A stretch of 9,487 nucleotides of DNA from Planctomycetaceae bacterium (GTDB taxonomy: Bacteria > Planctomycetota > Planctomycetia > Planctomycetales > Planctomycetaceae), in NCBI GenBank assembly GCA_947463775.1, contig CANHVD010000191.1:1-9487 (forward strand), written 5' to 3'. The number at the start of each line of letters is the position of its first letter. Within the stretch, counting starts at the first letter, position 1. This document shows, piece after piece, positions 1 through 5,878 of the stretch. Made by a program: the position numbers and the translations under genes. The notes under the pieces were generated by a model, which made no database searches, was not told the DNA's origin, and worked only from the letters and a program-made list of their open reading frames with translations.

Positions 1-869
1 ACAGGTTCCACGGGTGGAAATCCATCCCGCAGAAGTCCAGTGATTAAAGGTTGATCCTGCAGGGGTCGACCAGCCGGCCAGTTATTGGGATCAAGATCTC
101 GATACATCAAAAGGCGAGTAAACGAGAAGCACCACAGCACGATATCGTCAGCTCGCACCTCCCACCCGCGTTGATCGGCAATGACCTCCGTCACATCCTG
201 AAAGTAAGTGGCCGGTGAGAGATCGTCTGTGTTGGGGACGTCAGGAAGATTAATCCCGAAGTCACTCTTGAGTCGCACCTTCAGAGTCAGGTTGGTCTCA
301 ATTTCGCCGTCGTTCCAGGACAACGAGTAACGTCTGCCCGAGCGACCTTTCTCAAGCACAACGGGGACCAGCAGCAGTGGCGCGTAACGTGGTGCTTCGG
401 GGGCGCCGAGTTCAAACCACTTCAGGAATCCGAGTGCCAGATAAAGCACATTGACTCCCTGCTCCTGCATCAGCGTGGAGCTGTCATCCATGAGGGCCTG
501 AAGCCGACGATCCAGTTCTTCCGGACTCAATCTGGTGTGCAACACATCATCAGTTGCAGACATTGCGCCGGCGTTGTGTTTACCCGACGCAGGTTCGGAA
601 CTCGGATGCGGGGCGAGTTCTGAGTCGGGATTGAGGCGGGAATTACCAGCCGACGCCTTCTCAGCGAGTGGGCCTTCCTCAAAGCGCAACGCAGTGCCCT
701 CATGGACGAGCATGCGAAACACGTCAGCCGCTGATTCGTCATGAACACCGATCGCCGCGCCGGGATTCCTGTCGCGAGGCATCGAGAGCAAGCGATTGGT
801 GGTTGTGAGTTCCAGCAGATCCCGTCGGGCAAGTTCCAGCTGTTTGAGCAGTTGATCGGAGTTAGCCAT
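1..869 (-). CDS. DUF4011-family SF1 helicase-like protein, N-terminal part (3' end beyond window)
   Basis: The frame is open from the ATG at 869 to the left edge, giving 289 residues with the C-terminus missing. Residues 11-30 (LELARRDLLELTTTNRLLSM) resemble the start of DUF4011, where a 'LLDL..RNRLLN' motif is typical. Residues 142-175 (LYLALGFLKWFE, then APLLLVPVVLEK) and 247-265 (CFSFTRLLMYRDLDPNNWP) match further conserved blocks of that domain. Residues about 66-108 are rich in Ser, Pro, Ala and charged residues and look like a disordered insert. In known proteins this domain precedes an SF1 helicase core and often DUF3320 and a Vsr-like nuclease; none of these lies in the window, so helicase activity is inferred. 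Some family members are reported in anti-phage defence. There is no clear Shine-Dalgarno site. The start is the first in-frame ATG after a stretch without in-frame ATG, and the domain begins just after it. The gene lies downstream of the Rieske gene on the same strand, but the 253-nt spacer suggests its own promoter. Confidence 0.85.
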   Translation of the reverse strand, partial: MANSDQLLKQLELARRDLLELTTTNRLLSMPRDRNPGAAIGVHDESAADVFRMLVHEGTALRFEEGPLAEKASAGNSRLNPDSELAPHPSSEPASGKHNAGAMSATDDVLHTRLSPEELDRRLQALMDDSSTLMQEQGVNVLYLALGFLKWFELGAPEAPRYAPLLLVPVVLEKGRSGRRYSLSWNDGEIETNLTLKVRLKSDFGINLPDVPNTDDLSPATYFQDVTEVIADQRGWEVRADDIVLWCFSFTRLLMYRDLDPNNWPAGRPLQDQPLITGLLRDGFPPVEP

Positions 870-1122
870 GTGTTGTTTGGAGTATTGTGAGGCGAAACGC
901 TCGGTGTTATGGGGACTTGATTTACGTCGATGTTGCTCATGCCTTTGATGTGAGTCTTCCGGCTCGCGCCGGCGCGATTTTGACCTCACCCCTGCGATGG
1001 CGATTTCGTTTAACGGTAAGCCGCAGGCGACTGCCATTGCTTGCATCGACGCCTGCGGCTTGCCGTTAAACGAGACAGTCCGCTTTACTTTCAGCATTCA
1101 TGTGAATGTGATCCCATCTGAC
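870..1122. other. Intergenic spacer between Rieske gene and DUF4011 gene
   Basis: Both flanking genes read leftward. The spacer holds the long inverted repeat at 1006-1073 and a 12-bp GC palindrome (CGCGCCGGCGCG) at 965-976. The promoter of the DUF4011 gene should lie here, but I see no convincing -35/-10 pair on the minus strand. Short open frames in the spacer have no recognisable protein features. Confidence 0.6.
1006..1073. repeat. Long near-perfect inverted repeat (24-bp arms, 20-nt loop)
   Basis: The arms are 1006-1029 and 1050-1073. They are complementary at 23 of 24 positions. The odd pair is T1017/G1062, which forms a G-U wobble in a plus-strand RNA but a C-A mismatch in a minus-strand RNA. 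The outer part of each arm reads TCGTTTAACGG (inward) and the inner part is GC-rich (CCGCAGGCG). No T-run follows on either strand, so it is not a classical intrinsic terminator. It may be a dispersed intergenic repeat (REP/MITE-like) or an RNA-stabilising hairpin between the two leftward genes. Confidence 0.85.
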
Positions 1123-2235
1123 TCATTGCTCTCGATCATCGATTCCGCATTTGCGACGCACATAATCCTGAAAAGCCCAGACAAGTTCTTCAAGAGTACT
1201 GATCGTTCCGTGAAAGGGACTGTGCTTCATGCCTCGTTGAAGGTCGGGATATAGGCGAGCGTCCTCGGCAAGAATCTGCTTGATCACAGCCACTTTGGCT
1301 TTGCCCCAAAGTTTTGTCATCAGTCGTGATCCAAACGTTTCCTTGACCGCTTTCAGCGCAAACACGTGCACAGTCATGTGGCACGACTCTGGTGACGTGG
1401 GGAAAACAGACATCACCTGCAACATCGCATCAATGCGCATGATGAAGATGTTGGGGAAGGTGTGATGCAGGCGATATTGATGAGTGCATCCGGGCTCCAG
1501 CAGGGAAAGAAGGCGATTGGCGACGCGGCGATACAACTCTGGTGAAACGATGGGCGATCGCAGGATCGTTCCCTCGGGAGTAATCACGTGTTCAATCTCT
1601 TCTTCAGTTCCGAAACTGACCAGTGTCTTTGGATGAATCAAAGGGACGTGGTAAGTTTCTACGGTGTTCTCTGCGACCACCTTCCAGCCAGCATTGAAGT
1701 CATAGCTCCACGTGCCAGCCTGTTGCCATCGTTCTGCCGGGAACTCATCCATGACAGGAATCAGCGGCCCGGGCACATCACGCAGGGCCGGAGCATCATC
1801 ATTCAGTGTCACAAAAATCATGGGGCCACGCACTTCCGTGCGAAATGATTTCAGACACTCTGGCCCCCCAGGCATCGGCCGAAAATGCTGCGCGAACGGA
1901 ATCTTTCCGGTGCGACCATCAGCGTTAAACTGCCAGCCGTGGTATTGGCAGGTCATCTCTTTTGAGTGACCACTTTTCTCATGACTCAACAGACAATGGC
2001 GGTGCGGACAGACGTTCAGAAACGTGCGAATGGTGCCCCCGAAGTTACGAATAATAATCGGAGTTCCAAACAGTTCCCGAGTCAAAAAGTCACCGTCCGC
2101 GGGAAGATCGCTCAAGCTTGCCACGGCCTGCCACGACGGTCGAAACAGAACGTCAATTTCCTTCTGATACTGCTCAGGGCAGAAGTACAGAGACGGCTTC
2201 AGAACGTGTGGCAGACGACACTGATGGACAAACAT
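1123..2235 (-). CDS. Rieske [2Fe-2S] non-heme iron oxygenase, alpha-subunit type
   Basis: This 370-residue protein has the layout of ring-hydroxylating oxygenase alpha subunits (HcaE-like, COG4638), at about the usual length. The N-terminal Rieske domain (about 35-140) binds a [2Fe-2S] cluster through Cys76-x-His78 (CPH) and Cys96-x-x-His99 (CQYHGW). The C-terminal catalytic domain carries the mononuclear iron site: Glu193, His196 and His201 in ENTVETYHVPLIH, with Asp325 (LAED) as the likely third ligand, followed by QRG at 333-335. Glu instead of Asp at 193 and the QRG motif resemble choline and carnitine monooxygenase-like members more than aromatic dioxygenases; this is inference. No signal peptide is seen, so it should be cytoplasmic. 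It needs a reductase or ferredoxin, and none is encoded nearby. It begins 76 nt after the dimethylformamidase-like gene on the same strand, suggesting co-transcription. The substrate is unknown. Confidence 0.92.
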   Translation of the reverse strand: MFVHQCRLPHVLKPSLYFCPEQYQKEIDVLFRPSWQAVASLSDLPADGDFLTRELFGTPIIIRNFGGTIRTFLNVCPHRHCLLSHEKSGHSKEMTCQYHGWQFNADGRTGKIPFAQHFRPMPGGPECLKSFRTEVRGPMIFVTLNDDAPALRDVPGPLIPVMDEFPAERWQQAGTWSYDFNAGWKVVAENTVETYHVPLIHPKTLVSFGTEEEIEHVITPEGTILRSPIVSPELYRRVANRLLSLLEPGCTHQYRLHHTFPNIFIMRIDAMLQVMSVFPTSPESCHMTVHVFALKAVKETFGSRLMTKLWGKAKVAVIKQILAEDARLYPDLQRGMKHSPFHGTISTLEELVWAFQDYVRRKCGIDDREQ

Positions 2236-2286
2236 TGAGCGTTCTTCACTGGGAATCGGACTTATCAGCAGCGCAGGTTCGAGACT

Positions 2287-2311
2287 CTGATCGATCGCAA
2301 CGATCGCTCAG
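2287..2311 (-). promoter_or_regulatory. Intercistronic hairpin directly after the dimethylformamidase-like stop codon
   Basis: Arms 2287-2297 and 2301-2311 pair at 10 of 11 positions around a 3-nt loop. On the coding (minus) strand the hairpin starts at the base after the TAA stop (2312-2314). No T-run follows, so it probably does not terminate fully. It could attenuate read-through into the Rieske gene or stabilise the 3' end of the upstream message. The arms contain the self-complementary CGATCG twice. Confidence 0.55.
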
Positions 2312-3862
2312 TTAGTTCTCGATGGCTCGCTGCAATAGATTCGCTGTCATCTTCTGAACTCGTTCATCAGGACCATGAGGCCGACTGTGATGTGACCATG
2401 GCAACGTATGCCCCGGAGGATCTCCCAGAGCCTGAGCCCACCAGATAGTCGCCGCGTTGAAGACGAAGTTCTTCTTCGGACCGGGATAGATCGTGGCGGT
2501 CCATTGCTGAGGATTCACTCCGCCCTGCCATGCTGTTCCGGCAGCGACAATTTCCAGACCCGGAATCTCAGCCGGCTGACCGTGATACTCCCAGCCGATC
2601 AGTCCCGGGATAAACTCTCCGTTCTTAACGCCCGCATCCTTGAACATCCAGTGGTCGGCTTTTGAAACAACCCAGTCACCGCCGCCATTGACGGGTTCAA
2701 TATTGCGAGCCCCCATCAGCAGTCCTTCGTCAGGCCCACGATGAGGAAATGGTCCGTTGTCTTTTTCGCGACCCACTGCGTAATCATTCTCCGCACCATA
2801 CGGGCCGCCGCGGAAGAAGATGCGGTTAGGATTCCCGGTGGAGGATGCTCGCAGTGGAGTCACCCAGCACACACTGTTACCGGAGAGAAACAGCAGATCG
2901 ACGCCTTCATCACGCATTTTCGACACGCTGTTGAACTGGCGAATATCCCAGTACTCATCATGACCAATGCTGACAAATGATTTGCATTTCAAGCCACGAT
3001 CGGGAGTTATCATGTCGCTGTTAGAGCAGTAAGTAACGTCGTAGCCGTTCTGTTCCAGCCAATAGGTCATCGGGAATTCATAAGGAATAAACTCTCCTGA
3101 GCCAACGCTGAGCGGGTCGTTGACCACAGACGTGTATTGAGCTTCTCGACCATAAGGACGATCGAAACTCACATCAGCCCATGGTCCCTGACCGCCTTTG
3201 GGATGCGTGTAAACAGAGTAATGACTTGGCCAGACGTTGTAAGCTTGCCAGGTGTTATCCGAACATTGAAACAAGACATCAGCCGGTCGTTCATCGCGTA
3301 CGATAAAAATGACGTAGCTCTGCCAGTAAGGTTCATTGCCTTCCGGAATCGTCGTCATGCGTCCGAGATAGACGCCGCTGATCCATTCTGAGGGAATCGT
3401 CAACGTTACCGATGGCTCCCAATGGCATTCGTGCAGATCTTTCTCGCCGATGACTGGTTCCGGCTGTGTGACGCCTTTCACGCGATCAATCGTCTGCATC
3501 AATCGAGCACCGCGGCCGCCGTAGTATCCTGTTCGGAAGATCTCCAGCTTGAAGTCTCGCGCAGGTTTTGAAGAGACCATGATGTCAATCTTTTCACCCG
3601 CGAGGACGCTTTGCTTTGAGCAATAGCCTTCGATGTTCCAGGAACGGCATCCGGCCCCGTCGACTTTGACTCGCGTCAATTGCCAGTCGATTGATCCCGG
3701 CAGTTGATTTTCCTTCTGGATGAGATTCTCTGCAAACGTCGACAGGCTGCTGACCATCAGCACAGCCATGGTCAACAAACAGCGAACGCTGAATTTTATC
3801 AGGGAATATCGATGTTCGAAGCCGACAAGTGGCTCAGTGCATTTCGCGAGGTCTTTGGCCAT
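2312..3862 (-). CDS. Secreted N,N-dimethylformamidase beta-subunit-like protein
   Basis: This 516-residue protein resembles the large (beta) subunit of N,N-dimethylformamidase, an iron enzyme that hydrolyses dimethylformamide to dimethylamine and formate. Family-like blocks are EIFRTGYYGGRGARLM (107-122), TWQAYN (204-209), GHDEYW (300-305) and GWEYHG (423-428). The known enzyme binds mononuclear iron through two Tyr and one Glu. Tyr208 or a Tyr near 261-267, Tyr304 and Glu425 are candidates here, but exact equivalence needs an alignment. Residues 28-44 form a hydrophobic segment ending STFA-EN, a likely Sec signal peptide with a long N-region (about 27 residues), suggesting export. AAGGA lies 9 nt before the ATG at 3862 and supports this start. 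I see no small alpha subunit nearby, so the natural substrate may not be dimethylformamide. The gene is probably first in an operon with the Rieske oxygenase. Confidence 0.85.
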   Translation of the reverse strand: MAKDLAKCTEPLVGFEHRYSLIKFSVRCLLTMAVLMVSSLSTFAENLIQKENQLPGSIDWQLTRVKVDGAGCRSWNIEGYCSKQSVLAGEKIDIMVSSKPARDFKLEIFRTGYYGGRGARLMQTIDRVKGVTQPEPVIGEKDLHECHWEPSVTLTIPSEWISGVYLGRMTTIPEGNEPYWQSYVIFIVRDERPADVLFQCSDNTWQAYNVWPSHYSVYTHPKGGQGPWADVSFDRPYGREAQYTSVVNDPLSVGSGEFIPYEFPMTYWLEQNGYDVTYCSNSDMITPDRGLKCKSFVSIGHDEYWDIRQFNSVSKMRDEGVDLLFLSGNSVCWVTPLRASSTGNPNRIFFRGGPYGAENDYAVGREKDNGPFPHRGPDEGLLMGARNIEPVNGGGDWVVSKADHWMFKDAGVKNGEFIPGLIGWEYHGQPAEIPGLEIVAAGTAWQGGVNPQQWTATIYPGPKKNFVFNAATIWWAQALGDPPGHTLPWSHHSRPHGPDERVQKMTANLLQRAIEN

Positions 3863-4062
3863 GTTGGTGATTCCTTAGAGGCGAGTGAATGAAACAGGCG
3901 GGACGCTTGACGATGTGACGCAGAGTCCCGGATGATAATGTTCCGCCACCAAAATCTCCCTCATGGTCGAAAAATCGATTTCTGAGTCTCGCCTGTTGAT
4001 TCTTAAACTGATTTTGTCGGCCTCAAGTCTTTGCTCTACCTTCCGTCAAGAAAGTAACTGCT
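3863..4062. promoter_or_regulatory. Divergent intergenic region (dimethylformamidase-like / dipeptidase)
   Basis: The 200 bp lie between two genes transcribed away from each other, so promoters for both are expected here. Apart from the AAGGA at 3872-3876, I see no convincing sigma-70 pair, operator palindrome or riboswitch. Confidence 0.5.
3872..3876 (-). promoter_or_regulatory. Shine-Dalgarno AAGGA for the dimethylformamidase-like gene
   Basis: AAGGA on the minus strand, 9 nt before the ATG at 3862. It supports the far upstream start, and with it the unusually long N-region before the signal-peptide core. Confidence 0.65.
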
Positions 4063-5124
4063 GTGCTCATTTTCGATGCTCATCTGGATCTGGCTTTGAA
4101 TGGTGTCGACTGGAATCGTGACATGCGATGTTCGGTCGACGACCTGCGTGCTCATGAACGTCATCTGGGAATGACCGAGGCCGGACGCACCGGAAGTACG
4201 CTCAGTCTTCCGGAATTGCGAGCGGCCGAAATTGGAATCTGCCTTTCCACGCTGCTGGCTCGTCAGGAAAAGGAGATCAACCACTCGTTCGGCTGGACGT
4301 CTCCTCAAACATGCTACGCAATGGCCCATGCTCATCTTGCGTGGCATCGTGCAATGGAACGTGCCGGTTTGATGCGGTCGATTAAAACTAAACGTGATCT
4401 GGCTCACCATATTGATGACTATCGCAAGAACCCAACGACCGCACCGCTGGGTTTCATTCAGACAATGGAAGGTGCGGATCCCGTGCTGATTCCGGATACG
4501 ATTGATGAGTTTTACGAACACGGCCTGCGAGCTATCGGCCTGACGCATTATGGTGCTAATCGTTACGGTGGTGGTACGGCCTGCGAAGTCGGGTTGGCTC
4601 TGGATGCGATTCCATTGCTGAAACGCATCAGTGAACTGGGAATGACGCTGGATGTGACGCATCTGTCGGATGTCGCATTCTGGCAGGCACTGGAATACTT
4701 CGACGGCCGCATTCACGCGAGTCATCAGAATTCACGTCGCCTTGCACCGTGGCAGCGACAGTTTTCTGACGAACAATACAAAGCCGTTATCGATCGCGAT
4801 GGTGTCATCGGGATGGCATTTGATGTCATCATGCTACAGCCGGGCTATGTGCGTCGAGTGACTCCCGCGACAGTGACAATGGAACGCGTTGTTGACAATA
4901 TCGATATCGTCTGTCAGCTGGCCGGGAATACTCGTCATGTTGGAATCGGCAGCGATCTTGACGGCGGATACGGAGTTGAGCAGACACCTGCCGACTTCGA
5001 TCGTATTCGCGACCTGCAGCGACTGACGGAAATGATGTCAAAGCGAGGGTACACGGAAGCCGATATTGCCGGCATCATGCATGGCAACTTCCTGCGATTC
5101 TTCAGCGAAGTTCTGCCGGATTAG
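4063..5124 (+). CDS. Membrane-dipeptidase-family (peptidase M19) zinc dipeptidase
   Basis: This 353-residue protein is a binuclear zinc dipeptidase of family M19, related to renal dipeptidase. Such enzymes cleave dipeptides, often accepting a D-amino acid at the C-terminal side. All key residues appear present: His7-x-Asp9 (DAHLDL), bridging Glu136 (MEGAD), His162 (LTHYGANRYGGG), His200 (DVTHLSD), His221 (ASHQNSRR) and Asp298 (GIGSDLDGG). GNFLRFF near the end is also typical. The start is a GTG; the first downstream in-frame ATG would remove the HxD motif. A weak AAGAAAG lies about 8 nt before it. No signal peptide or lipobox is seen, so it is probably cytoplasmic, with roles in peptide or peptidoglycan-fragment recycling inferred. 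The Uma2-family gene follows after 19 nt, suggesting one transcript. Confidence 0.93.
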   Translation: MLIFDAHLDLALNGVDWNRDMRCSVDDLRAHERHLGMTEAGRTGSTLSLPELRAAEIGICLSTLLARQEKEINHSFGWTSPQTCYAMAHAHLAWHRAMERAGLMRSIKTKRDLAHHIDDYRKNPTTAPLGFIQTMEGADPVLIPDTIDEFYEHGLRAIGLTHYGANRYGGGTACEVGLALDAIPLLKRISELGMTLDVTHLSDVAFWQALEYFDGRIHASHQNSRRLAPWQRQFSDEQYKAVIDRDGVIGMAFDVIMLQPGYVRRVTPATVTMERVVDNIDIVCQLAGNTRHVGIGSDLDGGYGVEQTPADFDRIRDLQRLTEMMSKRGYTEADIAGIMHGNFLRFFSEVLPD

Positions 5125-5131
5125 TTTTCTC

Positions 5132-5135
5132 AAGG
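5132..5135 (+). promoter_or_regulatory. Shine-Dalgarno AAGG fixing the Uma2-family start
   Basis: AAGG lies 8 nt before the ATG at 5144. An in-frame ATG at 5066 inside the dipeptidase gene has no comparable site and would add 26 residues unlike the family, so 5144 is preferred. Confidence 0.65.
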
Positions 5136-5143
5136 TATTTGTC

Positions 5144-5758
5144 ATGTCCAGCGTATCTGCAATCACGGCCGAAGAGTTCGTCTCGAAGCTTCCTGAACTT
5201 CCGGAAGCAGGTCGCTGGCATGAGCTTCATGACGGTCTGCCCGTACTGCTGTCAGCTCCTGACGATGTCCACGGGACGATTGTTCTAAATCTGACTCGCG
5301 CGCTGGCAACCTGGTTGCAGGGCCAGCCCGTGGCAACTCGAGGTTATGCGTGTCCGGGGATTGGGCTGCACGTCAAATCTCAGCCGGACACGGTTTATTT
5401 TCCGGCGATGAGTCTGTTTAAAGATGGTCGGCCGTTTTCGCAATTCGATCGCACAATTGCCTCAGAGGTTCCCAAACTGGTGATCGATCTGGCCTCGTCC
5501 AACGATCGTCGCACGGATATGCGTCTGCGGACAACGGCTTACCTGAAGCACGGCGTTGAAGTGATCTGGATACCAGACCCATTCAAGAAAGAGGTTCAGG
5601 TCATTCGGCGTTCGGCCCATACGCTGGCCCTCGGCAAATGGCAAATTCTGAACGGCGATCCTGTTCTTCCGGGGTTCCAGATCGAAGTCGAAAAGATCTT
5701 CGCTCAACCAAAGTGGTGGAACGGCGAACTGCCGGAGTTCTCGGTGGTGCAGGAATAA
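5144..5758 (+). CDS. Uma2-family (DUF820) PD-(D/E)xK-fold protein, active site possibly altered
   Basis: This 204-residue protein fits the length and pattern of Uma2/DUF820 proteins, a predicted restriction-endonuclease-fold family that is abundant in cyanobacteria and planctomycetes and mostly without known function. Recognisable parts are TAEEF with GRWHELHDGLPVLLS (residues 8-37), a Pro81-Asp82 pair, VPKLVIDLASSNDRR (109-123), DMRLRTTAYLKHGVEVIWI (125-143), then PDP. In typical members the core reads 'vvEvlSpS....Dl..K...Y'. Here the Glu is Asp115 and the catalytic Lys position appears to be Arg129, so nuclease activity is doubtful unless another residue substitutes. The protein ends with a short Trp-rich tail (KWWNGELPEF). 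It follows the dipeptidase by 19 nt with its own Shine-Dalgarno site. The strong hairpin at 5777-5833 follows its stop. Confidence 0.82.
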   Translation: MSSVSAITAEEFVSKLPELPEAGRWHELHDGLPVLLSAPDDVHGTIVLNLTRALATWLQGQPVATRGYACPGIGLHVKSQPDTVYFPAMSLFKDGRPFSQFDRTIASEVPKLVIDLASSNDRRTDMRLRTTAYLKHGVEVIWIPDPFKKEVQVIRRSAHTLALGKWQILNGDPVLPGFQIEVEKIFAQPKWWNGELPEFSVVQE

Positions 5759-5776
5759 GCTTGTCACGGAATAGAA

Positions 5777-5833
5777 AATCCCGTCGACGGAGCGACGAGT
5801 GTGCGGTACACACGTCGCTCCGCCAACGGGATT
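5777..5833. terminator. Bidirectional intrinsic-terminator-like hairpin
   Basis: The hairpin lies between two convergent genes. Its outer stem AATCCCGT/ACGGGATT and inner stem CGGAGCGACG/CGTCGCTCCG are joined by a short mismatched section. An upper stem GTGTG/CACAC, with a small GA bulge below it, closes the loop. On the plus strand the stem is followed by CTTATGCTTT. On the minus strand it runs into TTTCTATT. Both are modestly T-rich, so it can plausibly end transcription from both sides. Confidence 0.75.
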
Positions 5834-5878
5834 CTTATGCTTTCCCGTCGTGCCGCTCGGCATAGGCCGATCCAGCCT

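Noticed and set aside
527..940. 137-residue minus-strand open frame overlapping the helicase start
   Set aside because: It overlaps the DUF4011 frame in another phase; only the DUF4011 frame gives conserved blocks and continues to the window edge.
1006..1073. Inverted repeat as the ends of an insertion sequence
   Set aside because: Only 20 nt lie between the arms, there is no transposase and I see no flanking target-site duplication.
3906..3937. Possible promoter TTGACG ... GATAAT
   Set aside because: The spacing is about 21 nt, too long for a normal sigma-70 promoter, and no better pair is visible.
4036..4725. 229-residue open frame on the minus strand
   Set aside because: It is antisense to the M19 dipeptidase, whose active-site motifs are all in the plus frame; it shows no domain pattern.
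5066..5143. Upstream ATG extension of the Uma2-family protein
   Set aside because: It lies inside the dipeptidase gene and adds residues not seen in the family; AAGG at 5132-5135 fits the ATG at 5144.
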